From Nocardia fusca NBRC 14340 (lineage in GTDB: Bacteria > Actinomycetota > Actinomycetes > Mycobacteriales > Mycobacteriaceae), in contig NZ_BDCU01000031.1 of NCBI RefSeq assembly GCF_001618425.1, positions 1-64,000 on the forward strand: DNA of 64,000 bases, written 5' to 3'. Of the stretch, positions 26,672 to 34,744 are shown in pieces. Under the pieces are notes generated by a model. That model did not search any database. It was not told where the DNA came from and saw nothing but the letters and a program-made list of their open reading frames with translations. Position 1 is the stretch's first letter, and the number at the start of each line of letters is the position of its first letter. Made by a program: the position numbers and the translations under genes.

Positions 26672-27751
26672 CTACGAGATGTACCGGACGATTCCATCGG
26701 CCGCGGACTGTTCGATGGTGGCGAGGAGCCGGTGGTGGCGCAGGGCGGCCTCGAAACCGGGATGCGGTTGCCGGGCTTCGGTGATGGCTCGAGCGACCTC
26801 CTGGTAGAGAGCTGCGATGTTGGCCGGTGGGCCGACCCGAATGCCGGCGGGGACCGTGCGATAGGTATCGGGCACGGCCAGGGCCTCGTCGCCGATACGG
26901 ATGTCCCAGTCGTCCCAGTGGATGAATGTCCCGGGCCGGGCCGGGGTAGCGATCAATGTTGCGTCGCTGCCGACGAGCTCGAGGCGGAACCCGTAACGGG
27001 CGGGCCCGTTGCCGCCGTGCACGGCGACGGAGGCGGTGGCGCCGCTGGCCAGCAGTCCGTGCAGCAGCACGTGGCTGGGCGTGGCGTTGGGCACGGTCCG
27101 CTGTGTCCCGGCGACGAGCACGCGGTCGTGTGTGCGGGGCAGCCGTGCGGAGACTTCGGTCAGTGGGCCCGCGACCCGTTCGAGTGCGGCCAGGAAGTGA
27201 CCGGCCATGATGGTCAGGATGCTGGTTCCCTCTGCGGGGTCGAGGCCGAACACCAGGTTCGGCCATATTCGACTGCCGCCCCAAGGGGCGCCTTCCGCCA
27301 CCAGTGCCACCGATTCGAGCCTGCCGATCCGGCCGTCGGCCAGCAGGTCCGCGGCGAAGCGAGCGCTCGGTGAGTGGTGGCCCTGGAGGACGACCGCGTG
27401 CACGACGCCGGCGGCGGTGGCGGCCTCGGTCAGCTCACCCGCTTCGGCGGCGTCGACGCCCAGCGGCCACTCGGACACGACGTGCTTGCCGGCGTCGAGC
27501 GCGGCTTTGATCACGGCGGCATGCCCGGAAGCCTTCACCGACACGACGACCAAGTCGACCTCGGGGTGCGCGATGAGTTCGCCCGCGTCGGCGAAGGCAT
27601 GCCGTACGCCGTGGTTGGCCGCCGCCCGGTCCGCGCTGGCCTGGTTGGTGGTCGCGACCGCGGTCACGTCGAACATCTCGAGAGCGGTGAGCGCGGGTAG
27701 GTGCGAGCTGTCTGCCCAACCGCTGGCCCCGACAACTCCGACTCGGATCAT
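26672..27751 (-). CDS. Gfo/Idh/MocA-family NAD(P)-dependent oxidoreductase
   Basis: 359-aa dehydrogenase. The N-terminal Rossmann fold is MIRVGVVGASGWADSSHLPAL. The family segment VVSVKASGHAAVIKAALDAGKHVVSEWPLGVDAAEAGEL corresponds to the classical EKPxA region, with Trp-Pro instead of Lys-Pro, so the usual catalytic Lys of EKP is missing. The C-terminal alpha/beta domain contains DPAEGTSILTIMAGHFLAALE, with a candidate active-site His. AAGGAG precedes the ATG. Divergent from a TetR gene whose putative operators lie in the shared promoter, so expression is probably induced by this enzyme's substrate. Confidence 0.85.
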   Translation of the reverse strand: MIRVGVVGASGWADSSHLPALTALEMFDVTAVATTNQASADRAAANHGVRHAFADAGELIAHPEVDLVVVSVKASGHAAVIKAALDAGKHVVSEWPLGVDAAEAGELTEAATAAGVVHAVVLQGHHSPSARFAADLLADGRIGRLESVALVAEGAPWGGSRIWPNLVFGLDPAEGTSILTIMAGHFLAALERVAGPLTEVSARLPRTHDRVLVAGTQRTVPNATPSHVLLHGLLASGATASVAVHGGNGPARYGFRLELVGSDATLIATPARPGTFIHWDDWDIRIGDEALAVPDTYRTVPAGIRVGPPANIAALYQEVARAITEARQPHPGFEAALRHHRLLATIEQSAADGIVRYIS

Positions 27752-27772
27752 TTGCGCCACTCCTTGATTCTG

Positions 27773-27784
27773 TACCTTTCGGTA
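27773..27784. promoter_or_regulatory. putative TetR operator 1 (TACC-N4-GGTA)
   Basis: TACCTTTCGGTA, 12-bp inverted repeat, 22 bp upstream of the Gfo/Idh start codon. A second copy of TACC-N4-GGTA lies 52 bp away. Confidence 0.55.
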
Positions 27785-27824
27785 AGAAACTAGGTCGCGG
27801 AGCCCTTGTGCGCAAGAGGTAATG

Positions 27825-27836
27825 TACCGGTAGGTA
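27825..27836. promoter_or_regulatory. putative TetR operator 2 (TACC-N4-GGTA)
   Basis: TACCGGTAGGTA, second copy of the TACC-N4-GGTA repeat, 31 bp upstream of the TetR start at 27867. Having one copy by each divergent gene fits mutual repression. Confidence 0.55.
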
Positions 27837-27866
27837 AAAAACAGGGAAGGGGGCACGGAGGATGGC

Positions 27867-28454
27867 ATGCCCGGCGGACGCCCACGCTCGTTCGACGCAG
27901 ACACCGCGCTCGACCGCGCCCTGGATGTGTTCTGGCGGCACGGCTATGAGGGCACCTCGCTGGCCGACCTGACCGCCGCAATGGGCATCAACAAGCCCAG
28001 CCTTTATGCCGCCTTCGGCAACAAGGAGGAACTGTTCGGCAAGGTTTTGGCCCGCTACCTCGACGGCCCCGGTGCCTACGCCGCCGACGCGCTGGACGCG
28101 CCCACCGGCCGCGAGGTCGTCGAGCGGCTGATCCACGGGGCCGTCGACCTGACCGCAGGGGACAGCACGCCCCATGGTTGCCTGTGCGTCAAGGCCGTTC
28201 AAGCCTGCGGACCCGACGCGCACGCGGTACGCCGGGACGCCGTCGCGGTACGTAAAGCCGGCGAGGCGGCACTGCGCCGGCGGCTCGAGCAGGCCACCGA
28301 CCTGCCGTCCCGCCAGGGGCCGGCCGGTCTGGCCGCGCTCGTCCACACGATCTCGGACGGCATCGCCGTCCAGGCCGCGGCCGGGCGCAGCCGCGACGAG
28401 CTGCGGCAGGTCGCCGACTCGGCGTTGCGCGCTCTCTGGGACGAAGGCGCATAG
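27867..28454 (+). CDS. TetR/AcrR-family transcriptional regulator
   Basis: 195-aa repressor. The N-terminal HTH reads GRPRSFDADTALDRALDVFWRHGYEGTSLADLTAAMGINKPSLYAAFGNKEELFGKVLARYL (residues 4-65), the AcrR/YcdC-type consensus GxPRxFDxxxAL...FW..GYE.TS..DLT.AMGI..PSLYAAFG. The C-terminal ligand domain includes HGCLCVKAVQACG. GGAGG lies six bases before the ATG. It is divergent from the Gfo/Idh oxidoreductase, with two TACC-N4-GGTA sites between; it most likely represses both. Confidence 0.92.
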   Translation: MPGGRPRSFDADTALDRALDVFWRHGYEGTSLADLTAAMGINKPSLYAAFGNKEELFGKVLARYLDGPGAYAADALDAPTGREVVERLIHGAVDLTAGDSTPHGCLCVKAVQACGPDAHAVRRDAVAVRKAGEAALRRRLEQATDLPSRQGPAGLAALVHTISDGIAVQAAAGRSRDELRQVADSALRALWDEGA

Positions 28455-28476
28455 CGCGTAGTGTCGCCGCCGGCGT

Positions 28477-29496
28477 TCAGTGCGGGAGTCGGAAGATGTC
28501 CACACCGTCGATATCGTCGGCGGCGAGAATGTCCCGTGCCACGAGGACGTCCAGATGGGCCATGGTTTCGCAGGTGGCGACCATCTGGTTGAACGTGTCC
28601 AGGCCGGCGAAGGGTCGTTCCCGGCGGGTCCACGTCAGGGCCTGGGCGACTTCGTAGCCGGTGCACGGTGCGAGGTCGGTCACCGCGGCGCGTATCTGGT
28701 GGAAGCGGAGATCATGGTGGGCCAGTAGATCACGGGCCCGGGCGCCGGCGCTGCCGCCGTCGGGCCCGTGTGCGGGGAGCATGGTCCGGTCGTCGTCGTC
28801 GCGTAGCAGGGTCAGCGAGTGCAGGAACTTGTCCAGGGGTAGTTCCCAGGTGCCGAGTTCGAATCCGATGGACGGGGTGATGGTGGGGAGCAGATGGTCG
28901 CCGGTGAAGACCAGCCGCCGCCGCCGATCGTGGAAGACGGTGTGGCCCTTGGTGTGTCCGGGAGTTTCGAGGACCTCGAATTCGTAACCGCCGAGGGTTA
29001 TCGGGCCGGGCCGCAGCCAGTGGTCGGGTGTTTCCCAGTCCGCTGGATCGAAGGGCTCCTCGGCGCTGCCGAGATATGCACGCGCGGCGATACCGGCCGC
29101 CCCCGCGCGGCGCAGTTCCCGCAGGGAACTCTCGGGAACATTGCTGCCCAGCGCGCGCACCGCGTCGAGCCCCGCCGACTCTCCGGCGCCCAGATGGACC
29201 CGGCAGCCGTGCCGGCGGCGCAGTTCCACCGCGAAGGTGTAGTGGTCGCGGTGGATATGGGTGACCAGGACATCGTGGATTTCGCCGGGGGAGCGGCCGA
29301 TCCGCGCGAGCCCGGCGGACAGTTCGTCGTAGGTGTGCGGGCGGTGCCAGCCGCCGTCGATCAGGACGAGTCCGTCGTCGGTCTCGACGGCGTAGGCATT
29401 GACCGCGCGCAATCCGTCCTGGGGCAATTGCAGCGGTATGCGGTGAATCCCCTCGGCCACCGGATAGCAGCCGGGTTCGGCCCAGTGGGCGCTCAT
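28477..29496 (-). CDS. MBL-fold metallo-hydrolase
   Basis: 339-aa metallo-beta-lactamase-fold hydrolase with the metal motif HIHRDH at residues 80-85 (HxHxDH). Later ligands are in LETPGHTKGHTVFHD and RLVFTGDHLLP, a typical C-terminal His in MLPAHGPDG, then an alpha-helical C-terminal extension. Such enzymes hydrolyse thioesters, lactones or phosphoesters; here thioester or lactone hydrolysis within a CoA-linked pathway is plausible. The ATG overlaps the stop of the EthD-like gene (ATGA), so the two are translationally coupled and share the operator upstream of 29828. Confidence 0.88.
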   Translation of the reverse strand: MSAHWAEPGCYPVAEGIHRIPLQLPQDGLRAVNAYAVETDDGLVLIDGGWHRPHTYDELSAGLARIGRSPGEIHDVLVTHIHRDHYTFAVELRRRHGCRVHLGAGESAGLDAVRALGSNVPESSLRELRRAGAAGIAARAYLGSAEEPFDPADWETPDHWLRPGPITLGGYEFEVLETPGHTKGHTVFHDRRRRLVFTGDHLLPTITPSIGFELGTWELPLDKFLHSLTLLRDDDDRTMLPAHGPDGGSAGARARDLLAHHDLRFHQIRAAVTDLAPCTGYEVAQALTWTRRERPFAGLDTFNQMVATCETMAHLDVLVARDILAADDIDGVDIFRLPH

Positions 29497-29828
29497 TCGC
29501 CGCTGCCGGCCAAGGGCACCATGGTCTGTTCCTCGCCGTACCAGATCATGCGCCGCCCGCGCATGGCGCCGACATTTCGGACGGCCGCCTTCCATTCCGG
29601 GCTGGCCAGCGCGGCGTCGAGGGCATCCCGGGATTCGAAGCTCAGGACGGACAGTCCGTCCCATCCGGCCGACCGCTCGTCGAAGCTGTCGAGCAGTTCG
29701 GTGTGCTGCCAGCGCAGCAGGCCGGGCAGGGGGTAGGTGACCTCGGCGTGTTCGCCGCGCCACCACTCGATGAACTGGTCGTGGGTCCACTCGCTGGGGC
29801 GCGACGCCAGAACGATGAGGTTGTACAT
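29493..29828 (-). CDS. EthD/NIPSNAP-like dimeric alpha-beta barrel protein
   Basis: 111-aa protein with the EthD-type sequence LIVLASRPSEWTHDQFIEWWRGEHAEVTYPLPGLLRWQHTELLDS. The ferredoxin-like half barrel is a dimer in the family. Members accompany P450s or ring-cleaving/polyketide-type pathways and often have no proven reaction. Start 29828 (MYNLIVL) is chosen over 29834 because AGGAT then lies seven bases upstream. The shared operator motif (copy F) lies just before the ribosome-binding site, and the gene heads a two-gene unit with the MBL hydrolase. Confidence 0.75.
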   Translation of the reverse strand: MYNLIVLASRPSEWTHDQFIEWWRGEHAEVTYPLPGLLRWQHTELLDSFDERSAGWDGLSVLSFESRDALDAALASPEWKAAVRNVGAMRGRRMIWYGEEQTMVPLAGSGE

Positions 29829-29839
29829 CGGCATATCCT

Positions 29840-29858
29840 AACTGAATTCTGTTCGGTT
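29840..29858 (+). promoter_or_regulatory. shared operator motif, copy F (upstream of EthD/MBL unit)
   Basis: AACTGAATTCTGTTCGGTT: AACTGA-N7-TCGGTT. It abuts the ribosome-binding site of the leftward EthD gene and lies 42 bp from the end of the neighbouring TetR gene. Confidence 0.65.
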
Positions 29859-29900
29859 TCGTAGGGCGCACGACAGTGCGCACCCCCTGGCCGACGGTGC

Positions 29901-30524
29901 TTACGCGCGCACCATCCGCACCGCGGTCTCGGTGACCGTTTCGGTGATCTCGGCGAGGGTGAGCGCACCGTCCGGGCGATACCAGCGCCAGACGCTGATC
30001 ACCACGGCGAGTACGAGCCGGCCCAGTATTCGCGGATCGTCACCGGCGAAAGCGCCGGTCTCGACACCGCGGGCGATGAGATCGGTCCAGTTCTGTTCGA
30101 TCTCCTGGACCAGTTCGCGTGAGCGCAGCCGCTCGGCTTCCTCTTTCTCGGACTGCCGGGGGGTGGCGAGTAGATCCATATGGTTCTGCAGGATGCGTCG
30201 CTGCAGTGCGTCGATGGGCTCGGCGCGCAATGCCGCGGCCACGGCCGCGCGCAATGCCTTTTCCGGGTTTTCCTCGCCCTCGATGGCCGCGACGAAACGA
30301 TCCGCGGAATCGGCCAATTCCAGCCGCATGATGGTCAGCAGGCAGTGCGCTTTCGATTCGAAATAGTGGTACAGCGCGGTCTGGCCGATGCCGACTTCGT
30401 CGGCGATGGAGGCCCATTTCGTATGCTCGTAACCGATTCGTCCGAATTGCTCGATAGCCGCGGTCAGGATGCTGCCGCGCTTGGAACGCGGGCTCTCCCG
30501 CCGAGCTCCGGTATCAACGGTCAT
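29901..30524 (-). CDS. TetR-family transcriptional regulator (candidate controller of the shared motif)
   Basis: 207-aa TetR protein. HTH: KRGSILTAAIEQFGRIGYEHTKWASIADEVGIGQTALYHYFESKAHCLLTIM (residues 15-66). The long helical C-terminal domain (EPIDALQRRILQNHMDLLATPRQSEKEEAERLRSRELVQEIEQNWTDLIARGVETGAF) resembles KstR2/FadR-type acyl-CoA-sensing TetR regulators (TetR_C_33-like). It sits at the end of the acyl-CoA operon (43 bp after the ligase gene) and just upstream of the motif-bearing EthD gene. This position makes it the best candidate for the protein binding AACTGR-N7-TCRGTT; that is inference. Confidence 0.88.
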   Translation of the reverse strand: MTVDTGARRESPRSKRGSILTAAIEQFGRIGYEHTKWASIADEVGIGQTALYHYFESKAHCLLTIMRLELADSADRFVAAIEGEENPEKALRAAVAAALRAEPIDALQRRILQNHMDLLATPRQSEKEEAERLRSRELVQEIEQNWTDLIARGVETGAFAGDDPRILGRLVLAVVISVWRWYRPDGALTLAEITETVTETAVRMVRA

Positions 30525-30567
30525 GAGTGAAGTGCCCCCAGGATTCGATGGTGTGGATGCTTCAACT

Positions 30568-32082
30568 CTACCCCACCCGATATGAACTCGAGTCGGCTGC
30601 GGCGAGTTGCGCCGCGAGCCGGACCGCGTCCGGCCGGGATAATTTTCCGACCCGATTCTGCGGGAGATCGGCGACGGTGAACAGGTATTCGGGCCATTTG
30701 AATTTGGGGAAATCCGCGGCGGCGAGCTGCGCGGTCACCGCCGGCAGGGTCAGCTCGCCGGTATCGGTGACCACCAGGGCCGCCGCGCGCTCGCCGAGGA
30801 GATCGTCGGGGACCGGGACGACACAGACCTGCACCACGCCCGGCAACGCGGCGATCGCCGCCTCCATCTCGTTGATATCGATATTGCGCCCGCCGCGGAT
30901 GATGATCTGCTTCTGCCGGCCCATCACCCGGATGGAACCGTCCTCGGCCACCTCCACCAGATCACCGGTGGGCAGGAATCCGTCGTCGGTGAGCGCCGGT
31001 GCCACCGGGGTGCCCCCGCGGGCGTAGCCGACGAACAGGGAAGGGCCCTTCACCTGGGCGTCGCCGATCTCCCCGGCGGGCAGTGCCGCACCGTTCTCGT
31101 CGACCGCGCGGACCACGGTGCCCGGAAACGGGCGGCCGTCGCGCCCGAGCCGGATCTCCGGTGCGTCGTCGAGCCGCGGTGTGGTGTGGCCGAGACACTC
31201 CGACATACCGAACACCCGCAGGAAGGTGGTGCCGAGCTTCTGCTCCGCCTCGGCCAGCGCCCGCTGGTTCATCGGCCCGCCGCCCACCGTCATCGCGCGC
31301 ATGGCCGACAGCTGCCCGGCACTGCCCTCCACCACCGAGAGCTGCAGCGCCATGGTCGGAACCAGCATGGTCCAGGCCACCCGGTGCCCGGCCATCGCCG
31401 CGAGCGCGGCGCCCGGCGACCAGCGGCCGATGGTGACCATGGTGGCGCGGAGGAACACCGGCAGATACATCCCGAAGCAGAACGCGGCCACCGACGACAG
31501 GGGGACGAAGGCGCCCACGGTCTCCCCGGGGCGCAGTCCGACCGCGTCGATGGTGCTGCGACAGGCGTAGCGGATGGCGTCCTCGGACTGGACCACGCAT
31601 TTGGGCCGGCCGGTGGAACCGGAGGTCATCGCGATCGCGCTGCCACCGTGCCAGCGCCGGACGGATTCGAACGGCGTGGCGCGGGCCAGCAGCAGATGCT
31701 CGTCGAAGGCGGTACCGCGGCGCGAGTAGATCTCCTCGGGCACGTCCCAGTGGCGCAGCGTCTGGGGGTCGCCGATCACCAGATCGGGACCGATGTCCTC
31801 CATCGCGAGCCGGAACTCCGATTCGGTGGCGTGCGGGCTGAACACGGCGACCACCCCGCCGCGCAACCCGACCGCGAGCGCCGCGGCCAGGGTGCGCCAG
31901 GTGTTGTCGGCCTGGATCAGTGCCGTGGGGGCGCGATCGTCGAGGGCCGCTATCCGCTCGGCCAGGGCCTTCGCCGTCGTCATGATCTCACCCAGAGTGT
32001 GCTGTCCGAGTTCGTCGATCACCGCGATATCCGCCGGTGTCCGCCGTGCCCGTTCGAGCATCTCCTTCGCCAGTACTCTCAT
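30568..32082 (-). CDS. acyl-CoA ligase (AMP-binding, FadD-like)
   Basis: 504-aa ANL-superfamily adenylating enzyme that activates a carboxylic acid to its CoA thioester. P-loop motif MTSGSTGRPKCVV (about 148-160), A5-type RVFGMSECLGHTTPR, hinge/A8 region RVMGRQKQIIIRGGRNIDINEMEAAIAALPGV, and the conserved catalytic Lys near the C-terminus in LPQNRVGKLSRPDAV. GAGGA precedes the ATG at 32082. Last enzyme gene of the leftward operon starting at 40497; it probably primes the pathway by activating the free acid. Chain specificity not deducible. Confidence 0.9.
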   Translation of the reverse strand: MRVLAKEMLERARRTPADIAVIDELGQHTLGEIMTTAKALAERIAALDDRAPTALIQADNTWRTLAAALAVGLRGGVVAVFSPHATESEFRLAMEDIGPDLVIGDPQTLRHWDVPEEIYSRRGTAFDEHLLLARATPFESVRRWHGGSAIAMTSGSTGRPKCVVQSEDAIRYACRSTIDAVGLRPGETVGAFVPLSSVAAFCFGMYLPVFLRATMVTIGRWSPGAALAAMAGHRVAWTMLVPTMALQLSVVEGSAGQLSAMRAMTVGGGPMNQRALAEAEQKLGTTFLRVFGMSECLGHTTPRLDDAPEIRLGRDGRPFPGTVVRAVDENGAALPAGEIGDAQVKGPSLFVGYARGGTPVAPALTDDGFLPTGDLVEVAEDGSIRVMGRQKQIIIRGGRNIDINEMEAAIAALPGVVQVCVVPVPDDLLGERAAALVVTDTGELTLPAVTAQLAAADFPKFKWPEYLFTVADLPQNRVGKLSRPDAVRLAAQLAAADSSSYRVG

Positions 32083-32152
32083 CGCCCGTTCCTCGTGCCG
32101 CTGTGCTCTCTGTTTACTCGTCGCCGCGCTCGCGCGGGGCGGAATGCGCTCG

Positions 32153-33196
32153 TCACGGCGGTGGGACCAGGACGGCGCGCCCGGTGATCCCGCCCGACCG
32201 CAGCCTGCGGTAGACCGCGACCGCCTCGGTGAGCGGGAAGGTCTCCGCGGTGACGTGCAGGGCACCCCGGCGTGCGAGATCGACCACTGTCGCCAGGTCG
32301 GATCGCGGCCCCCAGAAAGGCGCGGTCACAGTCCAGCCCGCGGCCAGGCCGACGTCCTTGCCGACCTCGAGCCGCCCGCCCGCGCTGCCCACCACCACCA
32401 GGCGCCCGCCCGGCGCGAGCGCTGTACCGGCCGCGCCCACGGTGTCCGGGGCGCCCGCGAAGTCCAGGATCAGATCCGCGCCGTCGCCCAGGCCGGTGGC
32501 CGCGGACGGGATATCGGGGAAGGCCGCGTCCACGCCCAGCCGACGGGCCACCCCGAGTGCGTCCGGCCGGTTGTCGATTGCGACGATTCGTCCGGCGCCG
32601 AATTCGCGCAGGATCTGGACCGCGAGATGGCCCAGCCCACCGACTCCCACCACGAGACATACGCTGCCGGCATCGATCAGGTCGCGATGTTGCCGCACCG
32701 CGTGATACGCGGTCAGGCCCGCATCGGCCAGGGGCGCGCAGACCACCGGGTCCACACCCCGCGCCGGAACCAGGAATCGGGACGAGGGCACGATCATCGC
32801 CTCGGCCAGCCCGCCCGGGTGGCCCAGCCCGTTACCGATGGGTTGCCCCCGGCCGTCCCGACCCGGGCGCAGCCGCAGGCAGTAGTTCTCCCGCCCCCGT
32901 GCGCAGTTGCGGCACTCGCCGCAACTCCAGATCCCGTGGACCACCACGCTTTCCCCGATCCAGCGGCGGTCGGCCGCGGGGCCCGCCTCGAGCACGGTGC
33001 CCGCGACCTCGTGTCCGAGGGTGAGCGGGAGCGGATAGCCGAACGCACCGGCGGCGGCAGCCATGATGTGCAGATCCGAGCGGCACAGTCCGGCCGCCTC
33101 GACCCGCACCAGCAATTCCTCGCCGCTGGGCCGCGGTATGGGGATCTCGCGGAGTTCGGGTTCGGCGCCCCAGGCGGTGAGCTGCACGGCCAGCAT
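32153..33196 (-). CDS. zinc-binding alcohol dehydrogenase (MDR superfamily)
   Basis: 347-aa medium-chain dehydrogenase. Catalytic-zinc segments are GLCRSDLHIM (Cys) and LTLGHEVAGTV (GHE). Structural-zinc cysteines lie in IWSCGECRNCARGRENYC. The Rossmann motif is LVVGVGGLGHLAVQ. A complete zinc ADH, NAD(P)-dependent, oxidising a hydroxyl or reducing an aldehyde. The ATG shares a base with the stop of the preceding SDR gene (TGATG), so the two are coupled. Part of the acyl-CoA operon. Confidence 0.92.
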   Translation of the reverse strand: MLAVQLTAWGAEPELREIPIPRPSGEELLVRVEAAGLCRSDLHIMAAAAGAFGYPLPLTLGHEVAGTVLEAGPAADRRWIGESVVVHGIWSCGECRNCARGRENYCLRLRPGRDGRGQPIGNGLGHPGGLAEAMIVPSSRFLVPARGVDPVVCAPLADAGLTAYHAVRQHRDLIDAGSVCLVVGVGGLGHLAVQILREFGAGRIVAIDNRPDALGVARRLGVDAAFPDIPSAATGLGDGADLILDFAGAPDTVGAAGTALAPGGRLVVVGSAGGRLEVGKDVGLAAGWTVTAPFWGPRSDLATVVDLARRGALHVTAETFPLTEAVAVYRRLRSGGITGRAVLVPPP

Positions 33197-33987
33197 CAGC
33201 GTGCCGTCCAGCCGCCGTCGACCACCAGGGTCTGTCCGGTCATATAGGACGACGCGTCCGAGGCGAGGAACAGCACCGCGCCGTCCACTTCTCCGGTCCG
33301 GCCGCCCCGGCCGAGCATGGTGTTGCGCCGGACCCAGCCCGCCGATTTCTCGTTGCCGAACAGTCCGTCGGTCATCTCGGTGTCGAACCATCCCGGCACC
33401 ACGGCGTTCACCCGGATACCGCGCCGGCCCCACTGGCCGGCGAGTTCCCGGGTGAGTCCCAGGGTTCCGGCCTTGGAGGCGGCATAGCTGGCGCCGCCGA
33501 TCGGTGCGGTGGAAACCAGGCCGATCACCGAGGAGATATTGATGTAGGACGCGTGTGCGCCCTCGGGTAGCCGGCTCGCCGCGTAGGTGGCGAGGTGGAA
33601 ACCGGCGAGCAGGTTCAACTCCAGGATCGCGTGGAACTCCGCGTCGGTCTCCTGCTCCGCCTGCGGGGGCCCCGGCCGGCCCGCATTGTTGACCAGGACA
33701 TCCAGGCGCCCGGACTCCGCGTAGCAGCGGTCCACCAGGGCGGTACGGTCCGCGTCCCGGGTCACGTCACAGGGCACCGGCACGATCCGGGAGTCGGTCC
33801 GTGCCAGCTCGGTCAGCCGGTCCACCCGGCGCGCGGCCGCGTAGACGGTGGCGCCCGCGCCGGCCAGTGCGCGGGCGAAGCCCAGCCCGAGGCCCGACGA
33901 GGCGCCGGTGACCACGGCGACCCGTCCGCTCAGATCGAACAGGCTCGCCGGTGTGGCGATATCCGGATCGCCCGGCTGCGTACTCAT
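33196..33987 (-). CDS. SDR-family oxidoreductase
   Basis: 263-aa SDR: VAVVTGASSGLGLGFARALAGAGATVYAAARR, NNAG (VLVNNAGRPGPP), Ser in YINISSVIGL, catalytic YAASKAGTLGL and C-terminal YMTGQTLVVDGGWTAR. The start MSTQPGDPD at 33987 lies two bases from the stop of the upstream SDR gene (33989), a tight operon junction. Likely a 3-hydroxyacyl-CoA or keto-reductase step in the acyl-CoA pathway. Confidence 0.9.
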   Translation of the reverse strand: MSTQPGDPDIATPASLFDLSGRVAVVTGASSGLGLGFARALAGAGATVYAAARRVDRLTELARTDSRIVPVPCDVTRDADRTALVDRCYAESGRLDVLVNNAGRPGPPQAEQETDAEFHAILELNLLAGFHLATYAASRLPEGAHASYINISSVIGLVSTAPIGGASYAASKAGTLGLTRELAGQWGRRGIRVNAVVPGWFDTEMTDGLFGNEKSAGWVRRNTMLGRGGRTGEVDGAVLFLASDASSYMTGQTLVVDGGWTAR

Positions 33988-33988
33988 C

Positions 33989-34744
33989 TCAATACACCGC
34001 CGTCCGGCCGCCGTCGACCGGGATGAGGGCACCGGTCGTATACCCGGCGGCATCGCTCGCCAGATGAACGACCAGTCCGGCGATCTCCTCCGGCCGCCCC
34101 AGCCGGCCCGCGGGGAGCCGGTCGACGATCTTGCCGACGAACTCGTCGTCCCAGTGCTCGGCCATATCCGTCGCGAACCCGCCCGGCATCACACAGTTCA
34201 CCCGCACCGACGGCGCGTATTCCTGGGCGAACGCCATGGTGAGCGCATTGAGACCGTTCTTCGCCGCGGCGTACATCGCCTCGGGCGGGCTGGGCCGGAC
34301 CGCGCCGATACTGGAGATGTTGATGATCGAGCCGCCACCGGCGGCGGCCATCCGGGCCCCCGCGACAGCCATCAGCCGGAACGGGCCCTTCAGGTTCACC
34401 TCGAGGGTCTTGTCCCACAGGCCCTCGGTCACCGCCGCCAGATTCTCGCCCGACGGAGCGATTCCGGCATTGTTGACCACGATATCGAGACTGCCGAATT
34501 CGGCGACGATCCGGTCGACGGTCGGCTCTATGCTGTCCCACCTGCCCACATGCAGTTCCAGTGGGTGCGCGCTGCCGGGACCCGCGCCGAGCGCGGCGAC
34601 CGCCGCCTCGCAGGCCGCGAGTTTACGGCTGGAGACGATCACCGTGGCGCCGGCATCGCGTAGTCCGCGGGCGATCGCCAGCCCGAGTCCGCGGCTCGCG
34701 CCGGTCACCAGCGCGACCTTTCCGGTCAGATCCGTTGTGCTCAT
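33989..34744 (-). CDS. SDR-family oxidoreductase
   Basis: 251-aa SDR: VALVTGASRGLGLAIARGLRDAGATVIVSSRK, NNAG (VVNNAGIAPSGE), Ser in IINISSIGAV, catalytic MYAAAKNGLNALT and TTGALIPVDGGRTAVY. Its ATG overlaps the stop of the acyl-CoA dehydrogenase gene at 34741 (ATGA). Close to SDRs found next to ACAD10/11-like enzymes in mycobacteria and Nocardia; a beta-oxidation 3-hydroxyacyl-CoA dehydrogenase role is plausible. Confidence 0.9.
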   Translation of the reverse strand: MSTTDLTGKVALVTGASRGLGLAIARGLRDAGATVIVSSRKLAACEAAVAALGAGPGSAHPLELHVGRWDSIEPTVDRIVAEFGSLDIVVNNAGIAPSGENLAAVTEGLWDKTLEVNLKGPFRLMAVAGARMAAAGGGSIINISSIGAVRPSPPEAMYAAAKNGLNALTMAFAQEYAPSVRVNCVMPGGFATDMAEHWDDEFVGKIVDRLPAGRLGRPEEIAGLVVHLASDAAGYTTGALIPVDGGRTAVY

